Made by a program: the position numbers and the translations under genes | NCBI GenBank assembly: GCA_038503065.1 | Contig: JBCAMK010000017.1 | Location: 1,550,001-1,614,000 of the forward strand | Length of the DNA stretch: 64,000 nt | Direction of reading: 5' to 3' | Source: Paragyromitra xinjiangensis | Taxonomy: Eukaryota; Ascomycota; Pezizomycetes; Pezizales; Discinaceae | Part shown: piece after piece, positions 1-12,195 of the stretch | Position numbering within the stretch: the stretch's first letter is position 1 | Layout: each line of letters begins with the position of its first letter | Notes under the pieces: model-generated | The model's input: only the letters and a program-made list of their open reading frames with translations | Databases searched by the model: none | Told to the model about the DNA's origin: nothing

Positions 1-479
1 ATTCTCGCTAAAAGGAATATAGGTGCTGAGCCCCATATAACTCATATTTCTCGCAGAGGTACTCCCTATCGATCCCAATCCTCGACGTCATTTGATGTAA
101 GTACATGTAGTAGTGAGGGGATTGGAGGGCAGAGTCTAGCGTTAGTAAGTGTGAGACATTTACTATTCTAATCTTATCTGATCCTCTACCACCCACGAGT
201 GACATCGCATGACCAGATTGACCCTTTCAGCCAACATGTCACATATTATTCGAACTGCGATGAGGAAAAATTTACCGAGAACTAATGCCACATACTCAAG
301 ATACCCAATTGACTTGAATTATTTTCCCTACAAAGAAGATGAGATGAAAGGATACATGCAGTGCATCATCCAACATCCGGTACAAACATACATCAGAAAA
401 GCAAAGTGTTCAGACAAAATACAATCTTGCCACCCACAAACTTGACCGAAACCGCTTGCACACCAAAGCCCTACTACCC
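1..479. other. No gene seen (5' edge of window)
   Basis: Only short open frames without a domain, signal peptide or plausible splice structure are present. This is the 3' flank of the minus-strand secreted protein gene. Nothing else can be supported. Confidence 0.5.
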
Positions 480-971
480 TTAGGTATGATAAAGCTCCAC
501 CTTCCCATTAGAATAGATCGCCTGTCCCCCAGCCCTCCATTCTCCGTTCACATACGACTTACACTCCTCCACAATATTACTGATCGAATTCCCAGCATAC
601 TTGCACCTAATCATGACCAAGCAGCTCGCGCAAATCGTAGCAGCCGCCGTACCCTCCTGTGCGATGTCGTGGCATTTGGAACCGAAGCAGTTCGTTTGAC
701 GGCACCAGTCATCGCCCCAGTTGATCAGTTTCTCAGAGACTTTGTTCGCATCAGCAACCGTTGGGGAGCCACCGCTGGTTTCGCACTTGATCTCGGTTTC
801 TTCGCTCATTACGACATCGCGGGTGATAAGGGGGGCGGAGAAGAGCGCCCTGCCCGGGTGGGAGCTGAGGGAGCGAGCGGCGACGTCGGGTTCGATGGGG
901 GTTGCGTGGGTGAACGTGAGGAAGATCAAAAGGATCGAGGAGATCAGGAGGAAGACGATATAGGACTTCAT
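480..971 (-). CDS. Small secreted cysteine-rich protein
   Basis: Single-exon frame of 163 residues that begins with a clear signal peptide: MKSYIVF, then a hydrophobic core rich in L, I and F, then THA near residue 24. The mature part holds eight cysteines (IKC, WC, TNC, SKC, ICASC, IRC, EEC), enough for four disulfides, and a small-residue segment GGSPTVADANKVSEKL. Size, signal peptide and cysteine density fit the small secreted proteins of filamentous fungi, which include candidate effectors and surface proteins. I cannot assign a named family. A pro-region between the signal and the first cysteine is possible. The start is the only ATG that gives the signal peptide. Codon use looks coding throughout and no intron is needed. 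Confidence 0.7.
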   Translation of the reverse strand: MKSYIVFLLISSILLIFLTFTHATPIEPDVAARSLSSHPGRALFSAPLITRDVVMSEETEIKCETSGGSPTVADANKVSEKLINWGDDWCRQTNCFGSKCHDIAQEGTAAATICASCLVMIRCKYAGNSISNIVEECKSYVNGEWRAGGQAIYSNGKVELYHT

Positions 972-3900
972 GGTGGTGGGTTTGTATGAGCGGTTGGAAA
1001 GTTTTCTCGGATGAAAGGGTTTTTTTTTACAGATGCGGACGCGGGTTTGATGGGTGAGAGAGGAGGACTAGCACTGGGTTTTATGGAAAATTAGGTTTCG
1101 TAGAATTGGATAGTAATATCTTTTAGCGGCAAATCTTATTGGACTAATAGCTGTTCCCGTGTCTCATTCAGCTCAGGTAGACTTATCGGACCATTTTATG
1201 ACGTCTTGAATACTCCAACCTGAGCTTTCCCTTCCTCTGCTGCGGTGGCGGGTCTCTTTTGCGTTAGCTTGATATTCCGATTTGTTAAGTTGGTGCTTAG
1301 AAACATAAATTTGATTAGATAAGACTAAAATCTAGAAACCTCTCACCTTATAGGATCACAAATCCCGGGCACATGTGTTCAGGTTTGAAGATATGATGAA
1401 GTTGTTCAAGCTCTAATAAGTTACCCATAGTGGAGTTTGTACTTGATGCATTCCTACTAGTAGAATCAAATTAATCGATCAATGGCTTTGACCTGGTAGA
1501 TGCATAAATTGTTAGCGATACCTGAGGCTACATGTAAGTTAGAAATCTCTCTCAAAAGGTAGTGGATATATGTAGTGATAAATCTGGTTGGAAAACCCCG
1601 GGCAAGTGTTTATGTTTATATATCAATTAGAGTGTCAGACTCCGCAGGTCAATCACCGCCCCATGTACATGAATTAAATACGATATACGCCAAATACATA
1701 GATGAATTACTCAAAATTGCTAAAGGAATCTATGAAACAATAATGACCTTTAACCACAACCTCCATCACTGTTTAGGAAGGTAAAATTTCTCGTTTACCA
1801 CAAATCCTCCGTAACCTGTCATCTTCTAGACAATTCATGCCTACCTCTACATACCGTCCTATTTCCCCTAATATAATTGCAGTTAACCCTCATGACACTC
1901 TTCCTACCTTCAGACGCTACCATAAACGCTTCCCATCCAAAAGCTGGTTGGGTTTGAAGAACATATCCTTTATTCCCCAAACACTAGCTGCCAATATGTC
2001 TGCCAGCAGCTAGCACCCAGCACCTAGACACGCCATGCCCCAACCGGGGCGAAAAGAGGCGCCGCCGATGTCATGAGAGATGATGGTGAATAGGGAAATT
2101 TGGTGGTCCGGGTTATCTCGTTAAATAACTTTGGCCTGTAGCAGTATTTGCCATCGTGGTCTTTGTTCCGCTTTTCCAACTAGGAGTTCAACTGTACTAG
2201 CACCATATGTATGTCGTTTTTGTCTGCTAGCGTTTTGGATTAAATGCCCCGGTGCTATGAGGGATTTTATCTTGATGATATGGATGGTGAGCATCTGTAG
2301 CCAGATGGTGGATCAATAATGGTTTTCTGAATCTTTTTCCTGTATTACATGCAATATCTTGGTCTCTATCGAATTGCGTGTTGGTGGATAGAGCTTCCAT
2401 GCAGCGGCCGCTCGAAAACATAAAAGCCTTCATGTAAACCCTTGAAGTACAGATCACCCCGTGTCTGAGGAGCTTCTGTGACCCAGTGTCTACCAATGTG
2501 GCGTAAAAGACTCTTGGCAGTATAAACAATGTTGGAAGAGCTAATGAACTCTGCTGTAGGATTGATGTTTGGCTTTAATATTGATTGTAGTCGAATTTTG
2601 GTGGTAACGATTTAGCTTGTGTAATGAGTGAGTGATGATTGAATGTCGTTTAGTGAATCCACAATGATATTCCCAAGGTTAGAACGCCTTCATCCTTTAG
2701 GTGAAAGAACACCTCTTTCTCGTAGGATCCATGTCGTTATGCATTTCCACACAGTACCTTTCCCACGAACCGTTTTATCGCGATGGAATTGAAACCGCGT
2801 TGTATAGGGACGAGATCCGTTGGTGTCCGAGGTATAAATGTCCGCTTGAAAATTTGGACTTCCATGTTCCGAGAACGTTTTTGAAGCCGCCAACGAAATT
2901 AACTTTGAATGAGCAGGAACGACCAAACAGCGAACACAAACAATACTGTTAAAGTGATATCCTTTGAGACTTCCATGCCCCCTTTATTGCACGGCGTTTG
3001 TGCCTGTAAAATATCTGAGCGCGCTTCCTAGCCGAGGCTAAATAGGAACAAGCTAGTGCATAAGATCTCCTCAATAACCGATATATCTACCATCTGCTAG
3101 GAATTTTTTCCTACATGTAGAACTTCGGTTGCTAACACCACGGAGAATTGTGATTCGCAACAATCCGCTATCTCGTATTAGCATCGATTAGAGGGAAAGA
3201 ATCTTAACACCATGAAACCTCCGGAATACTAACCTCCGAAGAATATCAATGTTGCAATCATATCAAGCCCTGTGTGAGCTAGCTGTGTATAGAGCATTCC
3301 TGTTCTGAATAGATTCTCGTTCCCGTTCTTTGAGAAATTTAAGCCATTTTCTAACTTAATTAAAGACAGCGAAACGTTGATTGTTGCCTCCGGAGTATTT
3401 TGCCTCGCTGCTCGTACTATAATAAAAAAAATTTATCGTATTTGTACAGGTCTAGTGAATATCCCTTTTGTTTGTGGTACCAACGACAGGTCCTTAATCA
3501 TGACCATAACGGAAAAGATACGCTCTATGAGGCTGTATGTACGGCGAAATAAGTCTTGGGGTGCAAAGTCCCCTGAAACGAGTCTACAGGTCCTATCGGC
3601 CATCTTATGTAGGGTGACCCAATGTAGAGAAAGTATCTCATCATGGAGTAGACCAAGAATCTGCTATCTTGGGTCTCTGGAATGAGAGTTGAAGTTTGAT
3701 CTGAGTAGGAAACGGAAGTTAATGATAAATTCTGAAAGGGCTTTGAATTGCTTCAGTGGCTCTTTCTGTCAATACAGCAAAGGTGAGATTCTCTTCTGTT
3801 TCCCCGTTGCCCATGATTAATCGCGGGTAGATGATGCTGGTTGCTGTTTACCTATCGTAGGTAAAGTTGGGGCGTTGAAGTTTATAAGCGAATGATCGAA

Positions 3901-4445
3901 AATGCCAGTCCGGAAGCAAGATTCTAGCCAATACCAGCTACGGGTATTTCCCTGTAAGCTAGGTAATTCCGAAAGCTGCGCCTTGGGAAAGGTTCCTAGT
4001 TGAATAGCAGCGGAAATCCCTCGTGACGTTGGTTTATCGATCTAAATATAGAACTGTCCTCTAATGAAAGTATTGTCGGTGATGGAATAAATAAATTTGG
4101 AATAAGATGGGTTGTTTCGTGATGGTTGAAATTCGAACGTTGTTGTTCGCAGTACTCTTGGAGGGGTGAGGTTGAAGTTGGGTTGTCTGACAGCTGCATC
4201 CCTAACCCAGATTAAGCGAGAAAGTTAAACCTAACCCTACGTCACACCAGATCCACCAAAGTTTGTTGAAGGTGTTGACCTCATCATTGCCTTCTGACGT
4301 CAAGAGACTCCCGTTTAACGTCCACTGCTGCTTCGGTCACCCATTGCTCGTCTGCACGTTTTACGGGACCTTCAACTACTGCCGCGCAAGCAAAATTATT
4401 AAACCCACTCTTACCCCTCTGAACCCCTCATCAACAATCCCCGCC
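972..4445. other. Long stretch without a recognisable gene
   Basis: About 3.5 kb between the secreted-protein gene and the membrane-protein gene. Open frames are short, mostly AT-rich and carry no motif I recognise on either strand, and I found no tRNA-like B box or rRNA similarity. It includes the promoter of the minus-strand secreted gene just above position 971. Confidence 0.5.
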
Positions 4446-5012
4446 ATGCCAACCGAAAACATCACCACACCCGAAGAGGCCGCCCGACGTCTCAGCGGCG
4501 CAACACCGTCAGATCCCCAAGCTGAATTCGAGCGCGAATACATGCGACAACAGCACCGGTACGAAGACCTCCGCTATAAAGTATCCGCTGTACTCCTCAT
4601 CGCTTGCCCAGCTCTCGCGCTGCTCCCACCTCGCAAACTCGACTGGTACACTTTTGGTCTCGGTTCTGCGTGGCTCTACTGCTTAAGCGAGGTTAGCTCT
4701 GTACATGGACGTGATATGTTCCACGGGTTCCAGCGGAAGGAGGATGTCGCGCTGAAACAGGCACAGAAGCCGGAGGTGGATGGCGTGAGGATCGGTGGGT
4801 GGAAGGGGGAGAAGATTATCAAGGAGTATAGACACCGCGAGGAGGAGGCGCCGAGTTATGGGAGTTTGATCATGGAGCAGATCTGGGATGTGTGGGAGCA
4901 AAGGGATCGTGATAAGAAGGGTAAGGAGAATGAGACTGGGGTGAATGTGAGGGAGGAAATGCAAAAGAAGATTGAAGAGGAAAGAGATGCGAGAGAACAG
5001 GATAGGAAGTGA
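4446..5012 (+). CDS. Two-helix membrane protein (fungal 'rhomboid family membrane protein' type)
   Basis: Uninterrupted 188-residue frame. The open frame extends further upstream, but the ATG at MPTENITTPEEAARRL is the natural start. Residues about 45-85 form two hydrophobic segments (VSAVLLIACPALALL and TFGLGSAWLYCLSEV) joined by the short loop PPRKLDWY. The preceding EFEREYMRQQHRYEDLRYK is charged and helical. The C-terminus is a highly charged, probably cytosolic coiled coil (REEMQKKIEEERDAREQDRK). From memory the pattern resembles short ascomycete proteins labelled rhomboid family membrane protein, which lack the GxSx...H protease signature; none is visible here, so I would not infer protease activity. 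Role unknown. It lies about 450 bp upstream of HEN1 on the same strand. Confidence 0.65.
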   Translation: MPTENITTPEEAARRLSGATPSDPQAEFEREYMRQQHRYEDLRYKVSAVLLIACPALALLPPRKLDWYTFGLGSAWLYCLSEVSSVHGRDMFHGFQRKEDVALKQAQKPEVDGVRIGGWKGEKIIKEYRHREEEAPSYGSLIMEQIWDVWEQRDRDKKGKENETGVNVREEMQKKIEEERDAREQDRK

Positions 5013-5461
5013 TGGGATTGTGGGAGGGTTTTCCTTAAGGTGGTTGTATATAATAAAAAGGACGAATAGGAGAAGGGGATTCTGAGGCAGGAGTTCGTTA
5101 ACTGGGTATGTAAATACTGTATTTTTATAATGACCAGGGAAAAATCGCTCTTCCTCCATAAGAATCTGTTGCGTGTCCTTGGCTGTATTGTGGAGGGGCT
5201 ATTTCCGAGTGACCCGGCATGTTGCTGTTGCCTGAATCTGGTGGACATGTGGCACGTGCGCAGCCACTCCCGACGTGCATCAAGTCGTAACACCACCACG
5301 GACAACCGCAGCAACAATTTCCCTCCCGCAGCCAACAACAACCCATCTCACTCCCACCTCTTCCAACTTCACCTTAATCATCACAATTCCATCTCCTTTT
5401 CATCTACAAAAAATCTTCATCTCACATTCTACTATCTTTTCTCCTGTACTGGTACCTCGCT
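5013..5461. other. Intergenic / HEN1 5' leader
   Basis: A C- and T-rich stretch (roughly 5280-5460) directly precedes the HEN1 ATG, typical of a fungal 5' leader. Frames read through it are low-complexity His/Pro/Ser/Thr and not convincing genes. Confidence 0.5.
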
Positions 5462-8376
5462 ATGGCCACAACAAGCACCACTTCTCCACCGTCTCCACTC
5501 CTTCCACCTTCTCCGCCTGCAACGCCTCCCCGTGTTGCTTTCAACCCTCCTCTCTTCCTTCAACGTCGTACCGCTGTCCAAACAATCCTCCGGAAACTTT
5601 CCCGCTCACCCCGCTTCGCTGGCAAGCTCCGTAGCGTCCTTGATGTAGGATGTGGACCAGATTGCTTCCTTCTTCGCACGCTGATCCCGTGTGAGGACGA
5701 TCTGCCGCTAGAGAGAATCACCGGGATCGATTTTGATGAGGATCTTTTTTTGCCAGATGTGGCGGAGAGTGTGGCTCCAGGGTCATACGGAGGGAGTGGA
5801 GAGGCGGAGGATAGATGGAGAGCGCTGGATGTTAGTTTGCTGCAGGGTACATAGATTGAATCTTTGGTAAGAGGATAAAGGAAAGGAAGTTGATTTCAAT
5901 GGTTTTTAGGGTCCTTTGTTCATTTGACCCCCAAGACGGTCCCGAGACATGATATAATTGTTTCTACGGAAGGTAATGATCCTCATGGACGATCACTCGC
6001 TCTAGAACTCCTAGCAGTCTATTGACATTCTTAGTCATCGAACATCTTGACCCCCAACCGCTTTCACAGTTTGCTCCTGTACTACTAGGGAAAATGAAGC
6101 CTAAGATTTGTGTCATCACTACCCCTAACCGGGACTTCAACAAAGTTTTTGAAATCCCGTTTACGCCGCTTGACCGCAGTCCCTTGGTAAAACCAGTGGT
6201 AGAAAATACAAATCTTCCTAACATGGATAGTATCATGGAAGGTATGGACGGCACCCTTGACCAGCCCCAGGCTCACGTTGCTACTGGTCATAGCCTAATT
6301 CAAGCTTTGGAAGCCGCCGCCCAATCACTTGAGGATAGAATTCACAAGGAAGCTACGCCCGAAGATCCTCCCATACGGGTCTCTTCTCCCGTTGAACCGG
6401 GGCCAGATAACATACCCGGCGATGCTGAGTCGCGTTACTGGCGCCCTGGAATCCCTTACCCTATGCGTCACCATGACCACCGATTCGAGTGGACCCGCTC
6501 TGAGTTCCGTGCTTGGGCTCGCACCTCCGCAGAGCAGTTTGGCTACGATGTCTCCTTCACTGGTGTAGGAGGTCTCGACCGTGGGATGAACGTCATTGGT
6601 GGGACTGGCTATGCAATTGACAAGAGCCTAGAGGATGCAGCTGATGAGTTTCTTGACGATGGGGTTGAAGGCGACACAGGCGAGGATTTGGAATTATGTG
6701 ATGGGCTTGAGGACCTTTTTGCCTCGCAAGTAGATGGCTTAAGCCCACTTGGTAGAAAGGCAAGGGCTGTATTTGGCGACTGCTCGCAGATCGCCGTTTT
6801 TGTGATCAAGCAAGATGTTGAAAAGGAGTGGGATGAAGTGCAGGGCTTCCCAACCACTGCTACTACACCGCCGGATCTAAGAGTTCGCTCTGGTTCTAGG
6901 GGCGAGGGGACTGCTGAACCGATTTTTCCAGACGCATGGGTACCGCTCATTGCACCTGATAATTGGTTCTCTCTGCCATACTTTACGGCGCCTGATATTC
7001 GCTTGGTTTGTCATTACTCTTACCCATGGGCAAAGAATGAGGAATTTCCGCCAAATTACTTGCGCATCGTGGAGATGGCGCAAGCCACATTCATTAACTA
7101 CGTCCCGGCGATGGTGCTCGAAGACTGGCAGAAGACTCCGGCAGCTATCATCCGCGAGAGGCGAGCGCGTAAAGCAGAGGCAGAAGGATTTTGCTACAAA
7201 CCTGCTACAGAAAATATGGATCTTGACCCTTTCGACTTTTTCGAGCCCCCTACAGCGGAAGTCCTTCAAGCAAGGAAGATTGCAAGACGGGAAGAAAATG
7301 AGAAAGAAGCCCGCAGAATCAAGGAGCAGGCTGCGGTTATGAACGGTATGGAACCGGAGAAAGTTGAAGTAGTAAAGATGGCTATTGGTACCCGCAAGAT
7401 ATGGGAAGACTCCCATAATATCAAAAGAGCCTGTCATTTCCATTACGATGTCTTCCGTCGTATCCTCGCTTCTTCTGCGCCAGAAGGTGTTATGTCTTTT
7501 GCGAACTTTTCAGAGCAAGCGGACGAGGAAAAGTGGGTGACGGTCATTGACACCACTGATAGCGATAACGCGACTTACCCCTGGTACGGGAACGAAGAGG
7601 AAATTCTTGTCCAGTTTAATCGTAGCGGACCGCACGCAGTCGTAAAAACGACTATTAACGCATCGAACAACCCCCGCAACAAATCCAGTAAAAAGGCTTA
7701 TGATAGCTCACAAGGCCCTTTTTCTCGTGGCACGGAAAGCGACATTATTTTTAGTCCTCCCATCCAACATCCGGTTTTAGAGTCACCAAACAACCCAGAT
7801 GCTTTCTGGGGTGCATGGGACGATGGTGGTGATTGCGTCTCCACGAGAAGCGACCAAGAAGACTATATGGAAGATGTGGAAGATGAGCAATTTGGACATT
7901 GGTATCATAATGATGATGGCGGCCTACAAGGTGGAGATTGGAAACCTATAAAGCCATATACAGTTGCTGTCTGGGGGATTGAAACAGATATGGACCTTTC
8001 AGTTTCTGATACTTACTATCCCTCCTACGAAGGCAAGGGGAAGGGGAAGGCAACGGCGGCCCAAGTAATAAGGATCCATGATGCCGTTCGCATGAATAAT
8101 GAGAATCCAGATGTTCCCGAGCCTGCCATCCTCCGCGTTGGCAAGAATGGCACTCCATACTGTGGAGAAGAAGAGGATTGGGAAGAGGACGATGTGCCGT
8201 TGCTTATGACCTGGTATAGGCCACAGAGGAGCATTGATTGCTCTGAAACCGCTGAGGAGGGCAGTCATGGAGGCTCAGATGTAGCACCTGGCGGAGCTGA
8301 CGGAGGCGTGGATGAGTATTCGGGGTGGAATCAGAGCCCCGGTAAAGAAGCGATATGGGAGAAAATTGAGGGGTAG
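5462..8376 (+). CDS. HEN1: HEN1-type small RNA 2'-O-methyltransferase with long acidic C-terminus
   Basis: Known role of the family: SAM-dependent methylation of the 3'-terminal 2'-OH of small RNAs, which protects them from uridylation and decay. Three exons fit: 5462-5846, 5910-5972 and 6035-8376, with introns of 63 and 62 nt (GTACAT...TAG and GTAATG...TAG), giving 929 residues. Exon 1 carries the family's FNPPLFLQRR and the SAM motif VLDVGCGPD. Splicing rebuilds STEVIEHLDP, whose E..EH matches the HEN1 metal-binding residues, then ITTPNRDFN. Exon 3 supplies the further metal histidine in HHDHRFEWTRSEF and the GVGG that closes the domain. About 600 C-terminal residues are acidic and low in recognisable domains (EEEDWEEDDVPLL). 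No dsRNA-binding or La domain is visible, unlike plant HEN1. The methyltransferase assignment is firm; the C-terminal role is unknown. Confidence 0.9.
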
Positions 8377-9454
8377 AGTAGGTAGGGCGTGGGATATCAT
8401 TAGGGCATTGTTACTAGCAACTAGAGGCTGGCGGAGAATTTGGAGGGTAATCTTGGAATTTCATTTTCTAGAGCGGCGGTCTGTTAGTTGTTCATGGGGC
8501 ATGTTTAGTTTGAGTAATCTCTTTGCTTACGTCGTGATGCACTTGTGTGGCTAGAACAGTGGGTAGATGTAAGGCTATGTTGGTTGGGGTATTGTCTAAG
8601 TATACATGTCTCTTGGTAGACGCCCTAACATGCGTTAATTACGGTGGCAAATTTGTTATGGTTTGTAGTTTAGTAATTAAAACTGGAGGTGGGCTAACCA
8701 AGCCCTATAACATGTTTGGAAATTCTGTGGTGTATGTAGGCTCTCAGTCGTACTTGATTTAGAACTACCAGATCCGGCAAAGTGATGGTGAGTAAGCGTC
8801 ATAATTGCTTTTTTCGCGCGAGTGATGGGATGTGACGCCTCGCGAATCATGACCTCGGAGGTTTCCGCATGTAGCGATTTAATAAGTTATCCACAGGTTT
8901 CGCAGGCTCCGAGACACGAGTTAAAGCGTTTAGTTAGTTTTACTACGCAACACCCTAGAAAAAGCCTAGTTAGAACGAGCCTCAATTCGGCTGTCAGTGT
9001 AAGATGGGATTATTTGAGATCTAGGCGTAATAATTAGTCATCCATCTTTATGTTTCAGCCTATTTATCCATTGTCTTAGATCGTGTTTGCTGTATCTAGC
9101 CTAGGAGGACGTAAAAAGGATCTCAGTTTCGAGTAGTTCAATCTATTTTTTTTTTTCCTAGACGCTTAGCTTTGAAATAGAGATTATTTATTTAGAGGTA
9201 AGGTCTTTAGGAGTGAAGTGACAGCTTAGGGTTGGATTTGATTCGATTTAAAACCAAGAAAGCTTTCAGTAAACATATGCATTTAGATAAAGAGTCGCTG
9301 CACGCCACGGAGAATAACCAACTAAACGAATCAGTAGAAAGAGAGTTTTTAAATGGGATACACCAGAAGCAAGAAATGACCAAAAATTTAGTTAATAGAA
9401 CAAAACAACTCCCAACAAGAGATTAGCAATTACAAAGAATAAAGTAACATTCAA
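8377..9454. other. Convergent intergenic region
   Basis: Lies between the 3' ends of HEN1 (+) and the hypothetical gene (-). It is AT-leaning and holds only short frames. Shared 3' UTR and terminator sequence is the likely content; no specific signal could be assigned. Confidence 0.45.
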
Positions 9455-9991
9455 CTACGCCTCAGCCCCACCACTAGACCCCCGTTTCCCAAGCCTCTTA
9501 ATCCTCACAACAAGCCTCTTCCCCAACTTCTTCACCTTATCACGACGTCTCTCCCCACCCGGCAAAGTAGCCACCGCACCAACCACCCTATCAGACACAG
9601 CCGCCGGATTAGGCACCGACCTAGAACGCTCTAACCGTGGTTGTGGAGTGGGCACTCTCGGCCGAGGGGTGATATAGTAGTCCTCCTCGGTATGGCCTTC
9701 CGGTAGAGGTCCACGGTCAGGAAACTGACTACCGTCTCCGCCCCACCAGATGTGGATCTCGGTTGGGCCGGGGTAGCGCGTGTATGGTGGGGAGAAGCCG
9801 CCGCGGGGCTCGCCGAAGCCGCTGTCGACATCGGCTAGGAGGGCGCGGTCGCCGCGAATCCTGCGGGAGGCGAGAGTACGAGGGAGGGGGAGGGTTAGAG
9901 ATCGGGTTAGCGTGGTGGGTGAGGCGGTTGGAGGGGTGGGTGGGTGTGGGTTTGGCGAGTGGGTGTTGCATTGGATCGCGGGATTAGACAT
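9455..9991 (-). CDS. Hypothetical protein, Pro-rich N-terminus and basic C-terminus
   Basis: Single-exon frame of 178 residues. The N-terminus is Pro/Thr-rich (NPHPPTPPTASPTTLTRS) and probably disordered. The middle has GGFSPPYTRYPGPTEIHIWWGGDG, which looks like a conserved folded or binding motif. The C-terminus is strongly basic (RRDKVKKLGKRLVVRIKRLGKR), as in a nucleic-acid or membrane-surface binding helix. There is no signal peptide or membrane segment. GC-rich codon use contrasts with the AT-rich flanks, supporting a real gene. Function unknown. Confidence 0.5.
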   Translation of the reverse strand: MSNPAIQCNTHSPNPHPPTPPTASPTTLTRSLTLPLPRTLASRRIRGDRALLADVDSGFGEPRGGFSPPYTRYPGPTEIHIWWGGDGSQFPDRGPLPEGHTEEDYYITPRPRVPTPQPRLERSRSVPNPAAVSDRVVGAVATLPGGERRRDKVKKLGKRLVVRIKRLGKRGSSGGAEA

Positions 9992-11248
9992 GGTGGGATT
10001 GGGGATTAGAGTGGATAGAGTTTCTTTGGGTTTGGTGACTAGAACTATAGTGGATGAGGAAGTTCATTACTTAAGAGAACCCCGGCAATTAAATAGTAGT
10101 GTGGATTCATGATGGCCGGCACTGGATATGGGCAGTTTAGGCATGATGGAGGTCATGTAATGGAGGGCAGAATGTCAACTTGAATAGCAGATACTTGAGT
10201 GATTGTGGTTTCAGGTTTCAAGTTATACCCAGTTTATAATTGTAGTTCAAGTAAGCGTTGAAGCGATTCATACTGTTAACTCATCTGCTGCGAGTGATAG
10301 TTCATGGTGGCTGCCAATAGCGAAACTAGAGTTTTCATAGGACTAAACGTCAGTCCCAGCATTCAGTCATCCAAACCCGTCAGAAAGCTTTACCAAATAT
10401 AAAAACCAACGATATTACCGGAATGGATCCTGATCCTAGCTCTACGGGAGGTCATTGCAGATAGCACTCTAGCGTAGTTTATACCAACCACAAATAATCA
10501 CTCGGATCACGTGTCAGAGCCAAGACACAGCTGCAGTATACCCACCTCAGCTATTTATCTTCGTTCCTCAATGAAAACAGGGCTCGTAACTACGATCTCT
10601 ACCCACACCACTTGAAAAAATTTTGGTGGAGACTGAGCTTACAAAGATTCTACCATCCATGTTCCAGCATCTCTAAAGTTGTATAGCTCGGATGTATCTA
10701 GCTAAGACATTAGAGTATCAAACACTAAATTAAGAGACAAGCTAGGAAAGTCGGTAATCTCCCACCAGGGTTCAATTTGCGCAATTATTTACGTACCTAC
10801 TAAAGTAGGTGGTGGCCGGGGCCCCGGGAGGAGAGTAGGGTTATGGTGCATGTGGGTGAATTTGAGGCATGGTGTTTGGTATATTTTAAAGTAAACGGGA
10901 AAAACTGAGGAGGGCAAAGGCAAAATCATTGGTCGCATGACTCATCCAGTATTTATTTAGGGAGGCTCTTTTGGGATTTCGGGTTGGATGGACCCGAAGT
11001 GGCTGCACTGGGTTTTTATCCCAGCTGAGTTTAATTGGCTTACCCCACATTTTTGGATATGTGGGTAGACACGGTCGTACAGTCATCAGAGATATCTTGC
11101 GCGATTTCTAAGTAGTGAGGATTTGGTTTATTCACGGACAATAACCCAATTCGACAAATGTACATCACAGCTCCAAAAACCGATAGTGCTTATTTTAAAC
11201 GCCCACAACTATCCACATAAACATAACTTCATTAAATACCAAAACACC
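9992..11248. other. No gene seen
   Basis: About 1.25 kb of mixed composition upstream of one minus-strand gene and downstream of the other. Only short frames without motifs are present. Confidence 0.45.
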
Positions 11249-12107
11249 TTACCCAGACCAGACAGCAGGACCAGGAATAGTGTAGCTCGTAGCTATTCCA
11301 AGTAGTCAGCACACGTTTCCACAAACCCATACAGATCGAGACTTACGAATCGGCCAGTAGATATTAATCAAGATCCCTGGTTCGTTTCCAGTATACACAC
11401 CCGGGATTGCAACCTTCGGGCTCGGAGAACCAGACCCACCACCCGTAACCGAGACCTGCGCGCAAGAAATATAGAACTGGGCACCACCGAAAGAAGACGC
11501 GCCGTGGATAGCAATGTGTTCAATCCGGATCAAGTATTGACCGTTAGGAAGCGACTTCGGGATTGTGAAAGTGAAAGTACTCGAAGCTGTCTATGTTAGT
11601 CTCGGTGTATCTCTACGGATAGTAGACAAACTAACTCGTATCGAAAGTAATAGCACTGGTAGTAATCGAAGTAGTCCCCTTCTCCCAAACCTTAAACCAC
11701 ACGCTACCAGAGCCGTCGAATGACGCAGCAGTGCTAGGTGCTTTGGCCATGTAGATGTTGAACGGGCCTGGGTGGAAAACTGCAATGTCGGATTGGAATC
11801 CGACGGTTGAGCCGGCGGTTACTGCGATTGTTGATGTGCTGGCTGCATTTGCTTGGGCGCCGACGTTGCAGCGTAGGTCGGTGGAGGTGACGTCGGTGAC
11901 TGGGGAGTTGGTGTTGGTGTTTTGGCGGATTCCAACATATTCACCACCGACAGTTCCAGCGTTGATGAACTTGTAGAAACGGTCTGTGGTGGGAAGGAGT
12001 TAGTTTTGTTCTATTTCTTTCCCTGTTAGAAGGGGGTGTTTACAGTGGGCGAGCGTCTGGTCGACAAACGCCGCGCTGAGAAGGAGAGTGACTGAAAGAA
12101 ACTTCAT
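11249..12107 (-). CDS. AA9 lytic polysaccharide monooxygenase (LPMO, former GH61)
   Basis: Secreted copper enzyme family that oxidatively cleaves cellulose or related glucans. Four exons on the minus strand: 12107-12044, 11983-11636, 11586-11347 and 11292-11249, with introns of 60, 49 and 54 nt, giving 231 residues. The signal peptide (MKFLSVTLLLSAAFVDQTLA) is followed directly by His1, which must be the mature N-terminus to form the histidine brace. The second brace histidine is in FHPGPFNIYMA and the axial tyrosine in GGAQFYISCAQ. DLRCN and the C-terminal NIYWPIPTSYTIPGPAVW are typical. The two cysteines DLRC and ISC can pair. The last intron is needed: without it the protein ends in an unrelated tail. 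No CBM1 module or linker is encoded, so this is a catalytic-domain-only LPMO. Substrate and regioselectivity cannot be read from sequence. Confidence 0.93.
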
Positions 12108-12187
12108 CGTGGATATAGCTGAGAAGTTGACAGCAAACTCGTAAGCTGATGAACAAGCAGAAACTACTCACCTGGGGATTTCTGCGT

Positions 12188-12195
12188 CTTTTATA
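12188..12195 (-). promoter_or_regulatory. Candidate TATA box of the LPMO gene
   Basis: Minus strand reads TATAAAAG about 81 nt upstream of the LPMO ATG, at a suitable distance for a fungal core promoter. Assigned from motif and position only. Confidence 0.4.

Noticed and set aside
4683..5341. Minus-strand frames opposite the two-helix protein and HEN1 leader
   Set aside because: Shadows of the plus-strand gene and of the pyrimidine-rich leader; low-complexity Leu/Pro/Ser translations.
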